Assembly (NCBI GenBank): GCA_037501455.1
Contig: CM074857.1
Span: 111,137,501-111,201,500 of the forward strand
DNA from: Lantana camara
Taxonomy: Eukaryota; Streptophyta; Magnoliopsida; Lamiales; Verbenaceae
DNA length: 64,000 bases
Reading direction: 5' to 3'
Below the pieces are notes generated by a model that saw nothing but the letters and a program-made list of their open reading frames with translations, did not search any database and had not been told where the DNA came from. The translations under genes were made by a program, and so were the position numbers. Of this stretch, positions 44,261 through 57,148 are shown piece by piece. Numbering within the stretch: position 1 is the first letter of the stretch; each line of letters starts with the position of its first letter.

Positions 44261-45299
44261 TGATTTTTTTTTTTTTGAGTTTTGATTTTAATTTAAATTT
44301 TATTAAGAATATATTATGTAAAATAAAATATAATTTGTATGAAGAAATTATTAGAAATATATTATGTAAAATAGAATATAACTTTTATGAATTAACTATT
44401 AAAAATCATAATTTTTTTTGACATGTTTAGTGTATATTTATTTTTGTGTAAAATAATATTTATCTAATCACTAATTCAAGAATACAAAACACATATTACA
44501 TACAATAAAATAAAATAAAATATATTAATTATATTATGCGTAAATTATAAATATTATTTTTTAATGTAATTTAAACACAAAAATTACATAATAGTTCTTG
44601 AAATTTATAAATATTAACAAACTGAACCCTTAACATTTAATATATAACAAAATAGCCCCTGAAGTATTTTCGACAAAGAAAAAATAGTAATATACCTTTA
44701 GGGGTATTATGGAAAATTTATAAAAAAAAAAATATTAACTGGAACTCTAACAATTTAGAGGGATCTCAAACGTGATTGAAATAATAAATATAAATAAATA
44801 AAAAAGAAATACAAGAAAAGAAAATGAATGTGAAAAAACTAAAAAGAAAAAATTAAAATTAAAGGACCAAAACAATTACTATTTATCTCTTGCTTAATAA
44901 AATATTATAATTTTCAATATGCAAGTTAATTTAGAAAATACATGGATAAATTAAGATTTATCTTTCGCATACTCATACAAATAGAGAGAAGAATCACCAG
45001 GTACAAAAGACGAATGATTAAATGTTTTACAATTTCAAACTATTGAATGGATGATTTTAAATATTAAAGCCGCCTTTTTAGTTTGCTCTGAATTTGCTAC
45101 TAAAGAGAATCATTAAATTTTTAACACATGCGAAACTTCTAACCCGTATACCCGATTTTTAATTTTCATAAAATGAGGGAGTTCATTACATCCACCACCT
45201 TGTATTGTTTTGAATTAGCACAAAAAATCCTATCATATGGAAAGTCATCTAAAATATTGTATGTTATTGAAAAATTATTAAACTGTATTACATTAGTGT
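44261..45299. other. Very AT-rich DNA
   Basis: Contains direct repeats of 'aaatatattatgtaaaata.aatataa.tt' (44305-44335 and 44352-44382). No genes are seen. Confidence 0.5.
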
Positions 45300-46001
45300 T
45301 TGTCTCTTCCGTCTTCTCTTCTTGCAGATAGTTCTCTTTTTCACCTGAGATCTGGACTCTTTGAGATTTGAATCTCTTTGAGATCTAGATCTTTGTTTGA
45401 GAGATCCGGATCTCTTTGAACTCTTTCTTAATCGTCTTTTTTGGTTTTTTATCTCGCATGAGAGTAGTTTTTCTCTTGTATGAGAGTTTTTTATTCTCTC
45501 GAATGAGAGTGGGTTTAGTTTCTTCTTGTTTCAAGATCTTAAATCTGCAACGATGTAGGATGCAACTCATGGTGTTGCAAAGGACCAATTGTCTGCCTCT
45601 CCGGTCACTTATGGATGGCTGCATCTACATCAAAACCAGATCAAAACGGAGGCACGTCTGATCATGGATCGACCTGTATGACTTAGACTTTAACCGTAAC
45701 TGCTAAAGAATTTGCAAGCGTTGAGATTCCGGTGGTGACATCAGAAGTAAGCTTGACTACATTGGTGGAAAAAGTCTTCTCCTTTGTTGATTTTATTCTC
45801 TCGGTCTTTAAAAGTATTAATTCTATGTTTGAGGATGTTAGGTTTTGTTCTATTAGACGTGGAGCAAATATGATTGCTGACAAATTTGTAGGAATTGCGG
45901 CCTCGAGCCTGTGTTATTTTTTCGATTGTTCATTTGTATGTTTTGATACTTGATGTTTTAGAAAATTTCCCCTCCAAGGGTTTACCGTTTAAAAAAAAAG
46001 T
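45300..46001 (+). mobile_element. LINE-derived short element 3 (plus strand)
   Basis: Starts with 'agatctgg'-rich leader sequence (45300-45420), has a join near 45700, then a frame (45732-45953) ending in an L1 RNase H-like tail (FCSIRRGANMIADKF...), the stop, 'gaaaatttcccctccaagggttt' and a short poly-A ending at 46001. Same architecture as insertion 2 in reverse orientation. The target duplication was not found. Confidence 0.6.
45732..45953 (+). pseudogene. LINE ORF2 C-terminal RNase H remnant
   Basis: 73 codons, of which the last 40 (FEDVRFCSIRRGANMIADKF) match the style of the C-terminal motif 'R.aN..AD.lA' of plant non-LTR RNase H domains. Catalytic part, RT and endonuclease are absent. 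It is a 5'-deleted fragment. Confidence 0.5.
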
Positions 46002-46791
46002 TCATTGCTCCTTGAACAGGCAAACACCATTTGGTGCTATTTGATGGCGAAAAGACAACTTTACCCCGTTTATAGAAAGAGCAAATTAATTGACTTTGTA
46101 TTATTTCATTCTTAACTTTAATTTTAAATCACTTTTATGTTCCAATTTAATATATGAATTAATTCATAAAATTTTTTAAGTATATTTTTCAGCAGAATGA
46201 TGTGAACTCAGTAAAATATAACCAAAGAATCTCAATCATCTAAGCAAACCAACAATAGAATTTATGGAACCGACGAGATTACAAAGTTTACAACGAATAT
46301 CAAGACACTAGAGTCCGACGACTGAGCTGCATAGCAGATCTACCTCTAGATCTACGACAATTTATGAAGACAAGGATGGTGGTACGTGAAGCGTCAGGTG
46401 GTGTGTGTATTGACGGCGGTGATTTTGAAAGGGTGATTGTGGTAAGTGAAAATGTCATTGGAGTGCGGCAACGATGTTAGTGTGTGTCGATGTCGACAGT
46501 GGTCGTTGAAGGGGGCAACAACAATAGTGTGTGCGGCAACAACAATCGTGTATGAAGGGGGTGACAATGTGTGAAGGGGCGATAATTGTGCATTCCAAAT
46601 CCAGGTTTATGGGGTTGAAAGAGAAGAAGATGGTGCAATAAATGGGGTGGCGGTGCGTGTAGCTAGTGACGAGGTTCGTGTGCTTTGCTTCTATGGTCGT
46701 GGTTGTATTGCAGTTGGCCTGGGGGCTATGGTCGTGAACAACGCGGCGACGTGAGGATTGTGTTTACTGTAAGGGCGGGGGTGGGGACGGA
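46002..46791. other. Unclassified DNA with GTG-rich imperfect repeats
   Basis: 46330-46620 holds repeats such as 'ggcaacaacaat.gtgt' and 'gaaggggg.gacaatgtgtg'. No coding domain is seen. Confidence 0.4.
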
Positions 46792-47250
46792 TGTAGCACC
46801 CCAACGGTGGGCACCACATCCCCCGCAATAGAGTCCGATACGTGTAACGAAATAGAAGGTCCGCACATACGCCAAACAATAGCGAACGAGAGACAAACAA
46901 AATCACACCTAAGTTAGACGGTCTAGACCCTCAATCAAAGTGCACATTAACAAACACATAAGTGCGGAAGTGATCAAATCCTAATTATAACATAAGCATA
47001 TTATCATCAAGCATATGTATAACCTTTATACAAATCATATATCAATGTGCCCGCCACGGGGCAAAAGAATCGAACATAAATCTCCAAGCAAAAGAATCGA
47101 ACATAAATCTCCAAGCTAAAGCTATTAAAATTATTCAAATCCATAATACAAAATATCATAAGTACGTAAAGTAATCAAGCAACAAATGCATATGTCGAAT
47201 CGAGCTAAAACACAAATAAGACTCTAAGACAAACTTACCGCCTAGCTCGA
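46792..47250 (-). mobile_element. Family A LTR fragment
   Basis: tgtagcaccccaacggtgggcaccacatcccccgca to ...'cgcctagctcgaac', matching the first part of the other LTRs; cut by family B copy B6. Confidence 0.65.
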
Positions 47251-48539
47251 ACCTTAACCAGCCATGTGTACAACCATGTGTACGAGACACGTGGCAGCCA
47301 CGTGTGCAAGACACATGGCAGTCACATACGCTATGTGACACGTGGCAGGGGTCCACGTGTTCGTGTTCCCATTTTGATCAGCAATTTGATCCTTCATTAA
47401 TACAATTAATTTCCTACCAAAACCCTCGCGACCTGGCATTTGTGTATGACCCATTAGGTTCATTATTCGATTAGTAGTGACACTAATTAATTAATTCTCA
47501 TAATTAATTAATCAGTTTACAGATCACACTACCGTAATCTTGCAATTGGTGTGTGACCCCTAGCCGAATAACGAAATGAATCGAAGAACCTTTCAGTCAT
47601 TGACAATAAGTGAAATATGATCCTCCTACAACTCCATCTCTCAATCAAGATATTAAGGCATGGGAATAAAAGTTAGAGCCATGTTATTCTTGATCTTTAA
47701 AGTTAAGTTCGTTTCATATCCATTTTAGATCTCAATCCAAGAAAATCCTATTTTCTTGATGTCTTGATCTTTTATCCACCTTGGCCAAGGGTTTAAAATT
47801 TAATGGACTACAAACAACTTAATCAATAAGAGATCATTCTTGTTCTTAACAAGTGTAGGTCCTTTATCGATTCTACTAATTCTACATATGCCACTTGTGT
47901 AATCCCAACATAGGCCGTAGTTCAGGTGTCTATATGGCGACACCCTTTTGAGCCTATATCAAATATTACAGAGTTAGCTCATATGAGACATTACAGAATC
48001 TCAAGTCAAAGGATTATTAATCACTTCATTAAACTGCGAGATATTTTTTAATATAAAAGTTTCTGGAAACTTCCTTTCCCATTTAGGAATGTTCTCACGC
48101 GGGATATCTTAGTGATGAAGTTCTTGTAACAATCACCCTCATGCATTATGAACGCATCATCGTATGCACTTATCACTCCATGAAACTGAGTGATCCTTCA
48201 CAAGGACATAATCACATAAGCAAGTCTCAACGGAGTCAAGGTCGACACTCCCACTGTCTGTCGGACTCATCGACTTGGAGAAGTTTATAATCCTCGCATA
48301 TGGAGTTAAGAACTTGTTTCATGTGTCGTTCTCATAAGGACAAAGTTCTTAACGACCTCATTGGATTAGGGGAGTTCAAAACATGTAAAACACAGTCAAA
48401 CCGAAATAGACTTAAATAAGAACATAAAGAAGTGATTGCCAATGAACAAAATCATTTCGTTTATTATTCAAAGAGTGTTTGTGATTTGACAAGGAAATAG
48501 TAAAGAAACAATACTGCTTTAAAGGCACTATTCCTAATA
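47251..48539 (-). mobile_element. Family B LTR B6 (truncated)
   Basis: From the ACGTG-rich part (47265-47370) to aggcactattcctaata. The LTR 3' third is missing on the left, and the CA end is mutated to TA. Confidence 0.7.
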
Positions 48540-50667
48540 GAGTCGACCGAGCAATTTAAGTGACCGGATCAAATTGGAGACTCAAACCACTAATTCGGCA
48601 CTTGAAGTAAACGATTGACCCCCCCTTAGTGTTTGATGACTTTTGTCGGGCTAACCCTTGCCGAGATGTCGCGAACCCCGAACTTGGGTGAATACGGGAG
48701 AGTTACTCATGGTTTAACTCGAGCGAAAGAACCTAGGGACCAGGTTCTTTTAAGAGGGGGAGATTGTGAGGCCCCGTCTCTCCGCAATCCAGGTATGACG
48801 TCATGAGAGAGTTTAATTACGTAATATAATTGTTTTAATTTTAAATATGTGAAATACATGACATCGCATACTCTACGTGTCAATATAAATTTTATTTCAA
48901 GTTATTTGTTTTCCTAGAACTTAGCTATTATGTGATTGGATTCAAAAGTCCATTTAATTGAAGTTTAGGGACCTAATCGCTATTAGGGTTTTTGAGCCAT
49001 TTTTTTGGCTAATTTGAGCTCGTGGATTCAGATTTGAATTTTGACTTCACCATTGGATTTATTTTGACGATTCGTGTCCAACAGAACAAGCCTTATATTT
49101 TTTTTGAAGCCATTCGAACTCCCTACCGATTTAAATTCTAACCGATTGAACCGAACCCTTCTTGAACCGAACCAAAACCAATTTTCTTGCCATAAAAACC
49201 GAACCAACCCCTTTCTTTTTCCCCATTTCTTAAACAATGTTCCAAGTGAAGAGAGAAGAGAGGAAAAGAAGGGTTCCCCATCCTCTACCCTTTGAGCTCA
49301 AGTTTCATCTCCGTCTTTCGTCCGATTAACAATCCAAGGTAAGATTTGAATTCCTTTCTTTGTGTGCTTCGTTTCTATCCGAATAAAACTCATTTTTCTT
49401 GCTTGATTTTGTGCTCTTGAGGAAGATGATGAATAGCATAATATATATGAAATTTGCTCCTATATCTTTGTTCTTGAATTATATGCCCCAAGATTGATGT
49501 ATATCATTTGGTTAAGCTCCATTGTTGCATATTCGTTGGAATTTTGTGTGTTGGTTGCCTATTTCTTGAATCTCCATGAGTGTACCTTGCTTGAACTTCC
49601 ATGACAACTTTTTTAACTCAAGGCTTCATGCTTTGAAATTATGGTTAAGTGCTTAATTAAGTTCTAGAGATCATTTTCATGCATTTAAGGTTGATTTTGT
49701 GGGTGAGAATGTGATTGTTTGTGGTTGCTGTGCTGTGCCTCTTTCCTTCATCACCTGCCCGCCATTGTTGTTGTTCCTTAGGGCTTGTTCAGCTGATGCA
49801 AGACATGGGGTTGTTTGGTGCAAGAGGGAAAAGGGCTCACGGGGGGTGAGCCTTGCCAATTCTTGAATTCTTGCCACTGACTTGAGTCACCCCTGTGACA
49901 TCTTGTGGCTTTGAGAGGGGTCACCCCCATAACCCCTTGCCCTTTTAGGGCCTGACCTGAGTCACCCGTGAGGGAGTGTATGATATGGGGCAGTCATCCC
50001 CGTGACTTCCCTCCTTTGTGTACATATGTGTGTTGTTTCGTTTTGTTTTGTTTCGTGTGCTTGTTTTACGCCGATATCCCTATGTAATCATTATCTTAAC
50101 GAACTACGATTGACCTGAAAATTTGACACCATAAACCCTTTTGAGTGTAGAACATTCTTCTTTTTACGGTTTGTCCATATCTTTTCTGGTTTGGGAGATC
50201 TATTCGTTTCAATTTTATGTCGCCACTTCGTCGGAATCCTACCTTTATTCATTTTCAAACCTACGCCATTTTTGAATCCCTTTGAATCTTGAGTCAAGCC
50301 ATATGTCATTGGAAAGCCTTATTTGTTTAGTTTCTTATCCAATAAGCAAAACTCAATTTCTTCTTCTCAAACTAAAGTTATGCCCATTTTACTACAGCTT
50401 GTACATTTCGGTAAACTGTCAGCTTTGGCCTAATTTCACTCGGAACCCCTTTTTGTGATTTTATCTCGTTTTTCTCGTACCTTTCCACCTCCGAATTTGT
50501 TTCTAACTTATCATATCATGTTTATGTGTGTGTACTTGTTCTTATATGCATTTTATGTTACTTGAGTAACGTGAATTATTTGCATGAATCACACATGCCC
50601 CTTGTTAGGTGTTTTGATGTTGTGTTATGCATTAATTGTGCACATGAATGCTTTCATAACATGTTTT
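48540..50667 (+). mobile_element. Element E: 3' end of a plus-strand family A element
   Basis: Internal remnant 48540-48745 ('gggctaacccttgccgagatgtcgcgaaccccgaa', the inverse of D 31430-31475), polypurine tract 48746-48764 (ttttaagagggggagat region), and LTR from 48765 (tgtgaggccccgtctctccgcaatccagg) to 50667, where copia element G interrupts it. No coding sequence. The piece 49800-50010, with 'gtcacccgtgag' repeats, occupies the place of the CpG-rich palindromic array of elements A and D. Confidence 0.7.
49790..50010. repeat. Diverged 'ctcacgggggtgag / gtcacccctgtgac' repeats in the element E LTR
   Basis: Four or five self-complementary units of the gtgacTcacCc type in the variable slot of the LTR. 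Confidence 0.45.
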
Positions 50668-51867
50668 TGTTGGAATTCGTCAATCCCAACACATTGGAAA
50701 TTAAAATTTTTGGGGATTATAAAAATAATTTTTTTTATCGGAATTCTAATTAAGATCAGCCTTTGATTCAAGATTTATGATTTAAACAAAAGAAGATCCA
50801 AATACCTCTTTCGCTTCCAGTTGATGGCGATGATAAGAAGGTTTTCCAAAACCTATCCGATCTGCTTCCAAGAACTCCACGTGAAATTCCTCTAAGGTAG
50901 TCCACGACCCGTAATTGAACAACTATTCAATTAGCACACTAGAACACTAATCGGATATTGATTATCCAATAGTATTCTCAATACAATATTGAGAGGTGAG
51001 AGAAGAGAGAAAACGACAAGTCTTGGAGAGAAAGTATAAGAGAAGAAAAGAACGACGTTATCATTTCTTCTCATAAATCTGCATAAGTACTTAACCCAAG
51101 GTCAAAAACCTATGGGCTAGTTATGGGCTTCAATTTAATTACTACTAATCAAATTAAAAACCCAATATTCATTTTAATTAGTGGACTTAATTTAATTACA
51201 TTAATTAAATCACAAGTCCAATATCTAATTAAATTGTTGTGGACTTAAAAATTAATTACTCTTAATTAAATTTCAAGTCCAATTAATTTAAATACACTTA
51301 TTTAAATTAATGTTAACTCTATAACATCTATTCTCAATAACTTCACAATTAAGCATAAATTAATTAATGTCATTATTAATTAATTACTCTCATATTATAA
51401 ATTAAACTCTTTTAATTTATCGATCAATCTCTATTGATCTTTAGATAATCATGTTGTTCAATTCGAGTCATTGTGTGATCCCTTAGGTTCACCAATGAAT
51501 AGCAGTAGACCCACATTCTTAATATGATATTTTAGATAATCATTTATCTTATTGATTTTATTGAACCATTTCAATTTATCATTGTTTAACTAAAACCCCT
51601 TTTAATTAATCAGTACCTATAGATCATGATCGATGCCTAGTGACAAGCTCATGACCACCCATCTAACAGGTGAAGATTATGTTGTGAACCTTTCGGTCTC
51701 ATGGATGTCGTGAGATAAGATCCTTCTATCGCCTAATCCCCGATTAGGACCTAGGGCATGAGAATGATAGAACCCTACTAGTCCTAATGCTATAAATTAA
51801 TTCTTATAGCAATTCCATTTGATCTAAGACTCAAGTAAACCCATTTCCTAATTTAGATCTCACTACC

Positions 51868-54800
51868 TGTAGCACCCGCACGGTGGGTCACCACATCTCC
51901 CGCACCTAAGCTCAACCCACATAGGAGATGGGAAACCGTACATGAACCAAGTAGAGGTGAACATGAGACATACAAACTCACACCTAAGCTAGGCTGGACA
52001 TAGACCCTGAACTCAAAACAAATTCATAAAATAAATACGTATGCGGAAGCGAACCATACATTCAAATATAACAACCAGAGTAGCATGTGACGGGTTCAAC
52101 TAGTATAGATACCTAATCCTGAATATAAACATAAATCATAAAAGCAAACGGGTTCAAATCTGTCCCTAGAAGCCTGTCCCGAATTAACATAAGAAAACAA
52201 ATCATATGTGTTACATACATACGTACAAACTTGTACAAATTACAGACCGAGTATGCAGAAGACTCAAACTTAACCAATAGACTCGACAGATTCCAAGGAC
52301 ACGACTCATGCCGCCTAGCTCGAACTCCAAAGCCACACCTGCACTCTAAAATAATGGGGAGGAAGAGGGGTTAGTCACACTGACTGAGTGAGGGGCTACC
52401 CACACACGCTACATATACGTAAGGAGCAAAGCACATTCAAATCATAATGTTCGTGAACTCAAGGATATTTTTTACACACTAAAGCTTTTGCCCATGATAG
52501 ATACACATAGGGATTACTTAACAAAATAGAGCAAAACTTAACTTAACATATTCAAACGTGTCTTACATATCAAATCATATCAGATTATAACAAATCAATT
52601 CATATCTTATCTTATACTTTCAAAAGATTCATATTTTATCTTAATTATAAGTCTATCCCCGTTTCACGAACTTTAACAGAGCATACATAAATAACTTGAC
52701 GGGTACGAGTATCAAATTCCGTCCTAGACTCCTCATACGAATCATGTCATAACAAAACAAAGCAAACATACCATACTTACATGTCAAACCTCCTTTTTCG
52801 GTGATGGGACGGCTGCGCAACCCTAACCATCCATACGGGTGAGGGGAGTGCAAGCTACTCCAAACCCTCAGAATATCCATCCCCCACCAAACCTCCTGGC
52901 AGAATAGATCATACCAGAGCATAAAAGATCATATCATATCATAACCCCCTACTTATTATATCATACCATATCTTATATATCATACCTCACCTTGCAACAA
53001 CCATACTATTCATACCTCTCTGTGTCATATCTTTAACTCGTATCTCCCAGCTCATAAGAGGCACACGGTTTGAAGAGTGGTTTTTGTGTTGCAAAATATA
53101 ACAAAACATACCAAATCAGAACAAGCGTACGTAGGCTTGTATATAGCGTATCATACTTACAAACTCATAGCGAAGTCATAAACTTACATATCTCGCACTT
53201 ATTTACATATACTTAAGGATATAGTTCACATGCATAGAAAACGAGCACGTTTCTTTAGGGTTTAACTATAACCTAACGCCACCTTACACTGAAGAAACCG
53301 AGAACAAGACGATTGATCCACCTCGAAATCAACTCGGCTAACGAAACACCACCCTGGGTGTATCTAAACAAACTGAAGATAAATGCAAGACTTACACTCA
53401 AGAATGAACCACATAGACATACGGCGTATGTTTATGCATATAGGAGATGCAATCACGTAGGCATAACATATATTTGCATCAATTATATGCAAAGAAAGAT
53501 ATTACATAGCTCAAAATATTTATTTATAATCATATAACACGTTCATGTGCGCAATTAATGTATATCACAAGGTGGAGATATATAACAAGGTGTATATGTG
53601 CTTCGTGCAAACAATTCACATTACTTAAACAACATAAAATGCATATAAGATCAAGTACGTACACATAAACATGATATAACATGTTAGAAACAAGTTCGAG
53701 AGTGGAAAGGTATAAGAAAAGCGGAAGAAAAACACGAAAGGTGATTCCGAGCGAAATTGGGCGAAAATTGGAAATTCTCTGAAACGGACAAGTTTTAGGA
53801 AAACGGACATAACATTAGTTTGAGAAATGGAAATTGAGTTTCGTTTCCTGGATATGAAACTAGAAAAATAGATCTTTCCAATGGTATATGACTCGAATCA
53901 TGGTTCAAAGCGAGGCAAAAATGACGTAGGTTTAAAGTTGAACAAATACTGAATTTCGGCTAAGTGGCAACACAAATTTAAAATAGTTATATCTCCCAAA
54001 CCAAAAATAATTTTAATGTGATTCCAAGAATATTTTACACTCAAAAAAGTTTCTATAATTAAAATTTTAGGCCAAACGGAGGACAAACGAAGGCTGCACG
54101 GCAGTAGAAAATTGGCCTGAGAAACTGCACGGCAGCGGGGAAGCAGAATTTGCCAAATCTCGAACAACAGCGCGGCCGTGCGTGAAATGAACTGTGGTTC
54201 TGCACGGCCGTGGGGAGTCATCTTCTCCAAAAATACGGAGCAACACAGTAGGGGGTAGAAGGGGATGGTTCCCTAACCACCCCAAACCACATCCGAACCA
54301 AATTATTCACCAAATTCATCAAAATACATCACAATGCACACTTATTATCACATAACTCATCAAATAGGCAAGAATTCAAGCATATAACATTTCATCATTT
54401 TCGTATTTCAACCTCTAACAATGGAGTTTCAAGTTACAAGCAAGGAATACACAAGATTTCAAAAAATAAACGACGAGGGAGTTCATGCGAACAACATATT
54501 TCAATTTTAGTTCGATTAATCCACGTTTAAGCACATTGGGAGCAAATTTTTGTATTTAGGCACTAATCACCATCTTCATCAAAGCCATGAAACCGAGAAA
54601 GAAAAACAACATTCAATCGGAAGGAAATGAAGCACTCGACGAGAGGAATACATTGCTTACCTTGGATCGTTGATCAGGCGAGAGATGAAGCCGGAAGTCG
54701 AGCTCAAAGTTCGGAGTCAATAGTTGCCAAATTCTCTTCTCCTCTTCCCCTTATGGACCGATGTGAAGAATGAGGAGAAATGAAATGGGGTTCGGTCTAT

Positions 54801-55221
54801 ATAATCTAGAAAAACTGGTTTGGTTCGATTCAAGACGGGTTCGGTTCTGTAGGTTAGAAATTGAATCAGTAGAGGGTTCAAACGGTTGGAGAAAAAGGCG
54901 AGGCTAGTTCCATGGGACCCAAATCATCGAAACAAATCTAATGTCAAAGTCAAAATTTGAATTCAAATCCCCGAGCTCAAGTTATCCAAGAAATGGCTCA
55001 TAAACCCTAATCCCGATTAGGTCCCTAATCTTCAGTTAAATGGACTTTTGAGCCCAAACACATAATAACTAAGTTCTAAAGCAACAAATAACGTGAAATA
55101 AAATTCATGTAGACACGTCAGGCATGCGACGTCACATATGTACAATTAAAATAATTAAAATTACATAATAAAACTCACTTGTAACGTTATACCTGGATTG
55201 CCGAGAAGACAGGGTGTCACA
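51868..55221 (-). mobile_element. Family A solo LTR with perfect target duplication CTACC
   Basis: 3354 bp, ends tgtagcacccgcacggtgg and gacagggtgtcaca, flanked by CTACC at 51863-51867 and 55222-55226, inside element G's LTR. It is the cleanest complete family A LTR in the window and can serve as its reference. No coding content; ORFs up to 110 codons have no domain. It carries 'ctgcacggc..gtgg' palindromic repeats at 54095-54225. Confidence 0.88.
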
Positions 55222-55986
55222 CTACCTTGAGCAAGGATTTAAGTGGAATGTGCAACAATAGAATTCATGGGTGATTCACTCGTTCTTCTAGATGAACGAT
55301 AGATTCTATGTTGACATCTCATATGCCCCCGTATATGATCCGAACAATGCCAACATACAACCATAACGAGATTCATAGAACCCATGAATATCTAGGTGAA
55401 TATCAAACATTGCCTTTGTCACGCATAGAGCATCAATGGAGCCTCAAGTCTAAGGACCATTTAGACACTACCATAACTAGGGAACCAACCTCATTATTAA
55501 GGCATAAAAGCCTTACCCTATTGAGGTGTTCCTGTTGAGATCCTCAGTGTACTTGTTCCCTAACAAGCACCCCCATACACATGTGAATGTCTCTACATTC
55601 AATACTTATGAAACAAAGCAACCTTTCTCAAAGGCACATCATATGAGCAAGTTTCAAGCGAGTGAAGTGAACATCCCCGTGCTTATTAGACTCTTCAACT
55701 TGGAGTTGGTTTAGGTCATGCCATAGAGACTTATTCCATAACCTCCATCCCTATGTGAGGTCAAGTCCTGTAGCTTAATGTGACCTTGGGGTTTCATCCA
55801 TACCCAAACAGTTATAATATGCAATTAATAAACTTGAATGAGATATGACGAATTGACCACATAAAATTAAACGACTATGAAACGTTACATTTATTGTTTC
55901 ATTAATGTCGCAAATTGCTGCTAATAAGAGCAGTTTACAAAAAGAGACCTAAACCATTTTGGCTCTTCTAGGGCACTACTGTAACA

Positions 55987-56003
55987 ATCTCCCACTTGCC
56001 CTC
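55987..56003 (-). other. Polypurine tract of element G
   Basis: atctcccacttgccctc in the plus strand, next to the LTR end at 55986 and overlapping the pol stop codon. Confidence 0.75.
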
Positions 56004-56683
56004 AGAGCCAATTGCCCATAGCCTTAAGGCCCATCTCCTGGAGATGCCCTTCAAAGATCTTTTGGGTAAGAGGTTTAGTAAGCGGGTATGCTACGTTTTC
56101 TGCCGAGGACACACGTTCTAGAGTAGCATTGCCTCTTTCCACGATTTCTCTAATTAGATGAAATCTTCTTAGGATGTGCTTAGATTGTTGATGAGCTCTT
56201 GGTTCCTTTGATTGTGCAATCGCTATGTTATTATTGCAAAAGACAACAACCAGGTCAGCAATGCTAGGAACTACATCTAACTCTTGGATGAAGTTTTTCA
56301 TCCACACACCTTCTTTCGCTGCCTATGATGCAGCTATGTACTCCGCTTCACAAGTGAAGTCAGCACTAGTTTCCTGTTTAGAACTCTTCCAACTTACTGC
56401 ACCACCATTTAACCTGAATATAAATCCGGATGTGAATTTAAAGTCATCTACATCCGACTGGAAGCTTGAGTCGGTGTATCCTTCTAATTTCAGTTCTCCT
56501 ATTCCGCCGTATACGAAAAATAAATCCTTAGTCCTTTTCAAGTACTTAAGGATGAATTTCATGGCAGACCAGTGACTCTCAACAAAGTTTAACTAAAATA
56601 GACTTGTAACGCTCAAAGCGTATGCGACATCAGGTCTAGTACATAGCATAACATACATTATGCTGCCTATTGTAGATGCATAG
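56002..56683 (-). pseudogene. Copia pol 3' end: RT tail and RNase H (element G)
   Basis: Reading from 56683 on the minus strand: YASTIGSIMYVMLCTRPDVAYA-like RT-tail text (short motif IGSIMYVMLCTRPD), a TAG stop in-frame near 56595, then KYLKRTKDL, YTDSSFQSDVDD and SWKSSKQET (56323-56562), and after a further break the frame 56002-56307 with HILRRFHLIREIV and the C-terminal MGLKAMGNWL. These are the conserved tail blocks of plant Ty1/copia RNase H, which degrades the RNA template. Stops and a frame break between 56307 and 56323 mean it is not functional. The rest of pol and gag are missing. Confidence 0.85.
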
Positions 56684-57148
56684 TGTAGCACCCGAGTGCA
56701 ATGTACCACATCCCCCGCACCGAGACCCGACCCTTATATAAAATGGAAAGTCCATACACGAGCCACATCACGACGAACGGGGACACAACACACACTATGC
56801 TAGGCGGGAGCTAACCCTTGAACTATACAAGAACGAGAAGTAATAACATCAGATCAAGACAATAAAACGGAAGCAAACTTAGCATATAACATGTACATTG
56901 AGCTTTCAAGCTCCAAAATGTCAAGATATACAATAGTTCAAGTATCAACGGCCCACATGGCCTAACATAACAAAATATGCCAAATATTCATAAACATAAA
57001 ACCAAATGATAGAATTTGAGTAAAAGAAGGTGCTAGACCCAAATGTAAGACCTAGACAACTCGTATTCCCACCTAGCACTCCTCAAACCTGCACAACATG
57101 AACTGAAAACAAACCAGGTTCAGTCTAAAGGAGACTGGTGGCTATAAA
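56684..57148 (-). mobile_element. Family A-like LTR variant, fragment
   Basis: Begins tgtagcacccgagtgcaatgtaccacatcccccgcacc, with the 'tgctaggcgggagctaaccc' landmark; more diverged than the others. Interrupted at 57149 by B7; the remainder is outside the window or lost. Confidence 0.6.

Larger units (their letters stand above)
50668..56683 (-). mobile_element. Element G: Ty1/copia 3' end (LTR plus broken pol end)
   Basis: Minus-strand LTR 50668-55986 (TGTTGGAATTCG...gggcactactgtaaca; about 1.96 kb without the nested solo LTR), polypurine tract 55987-56003 and the end of pol at 56002-56683. The element stops at 56684, where a family A-like LTR begins. Its LTR resembles family B in landmarks ('gtgtgatcccttaggttc', 'gggcactactgtaaca'), which supports a copia identity for family B. 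Confidence 0.8.
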
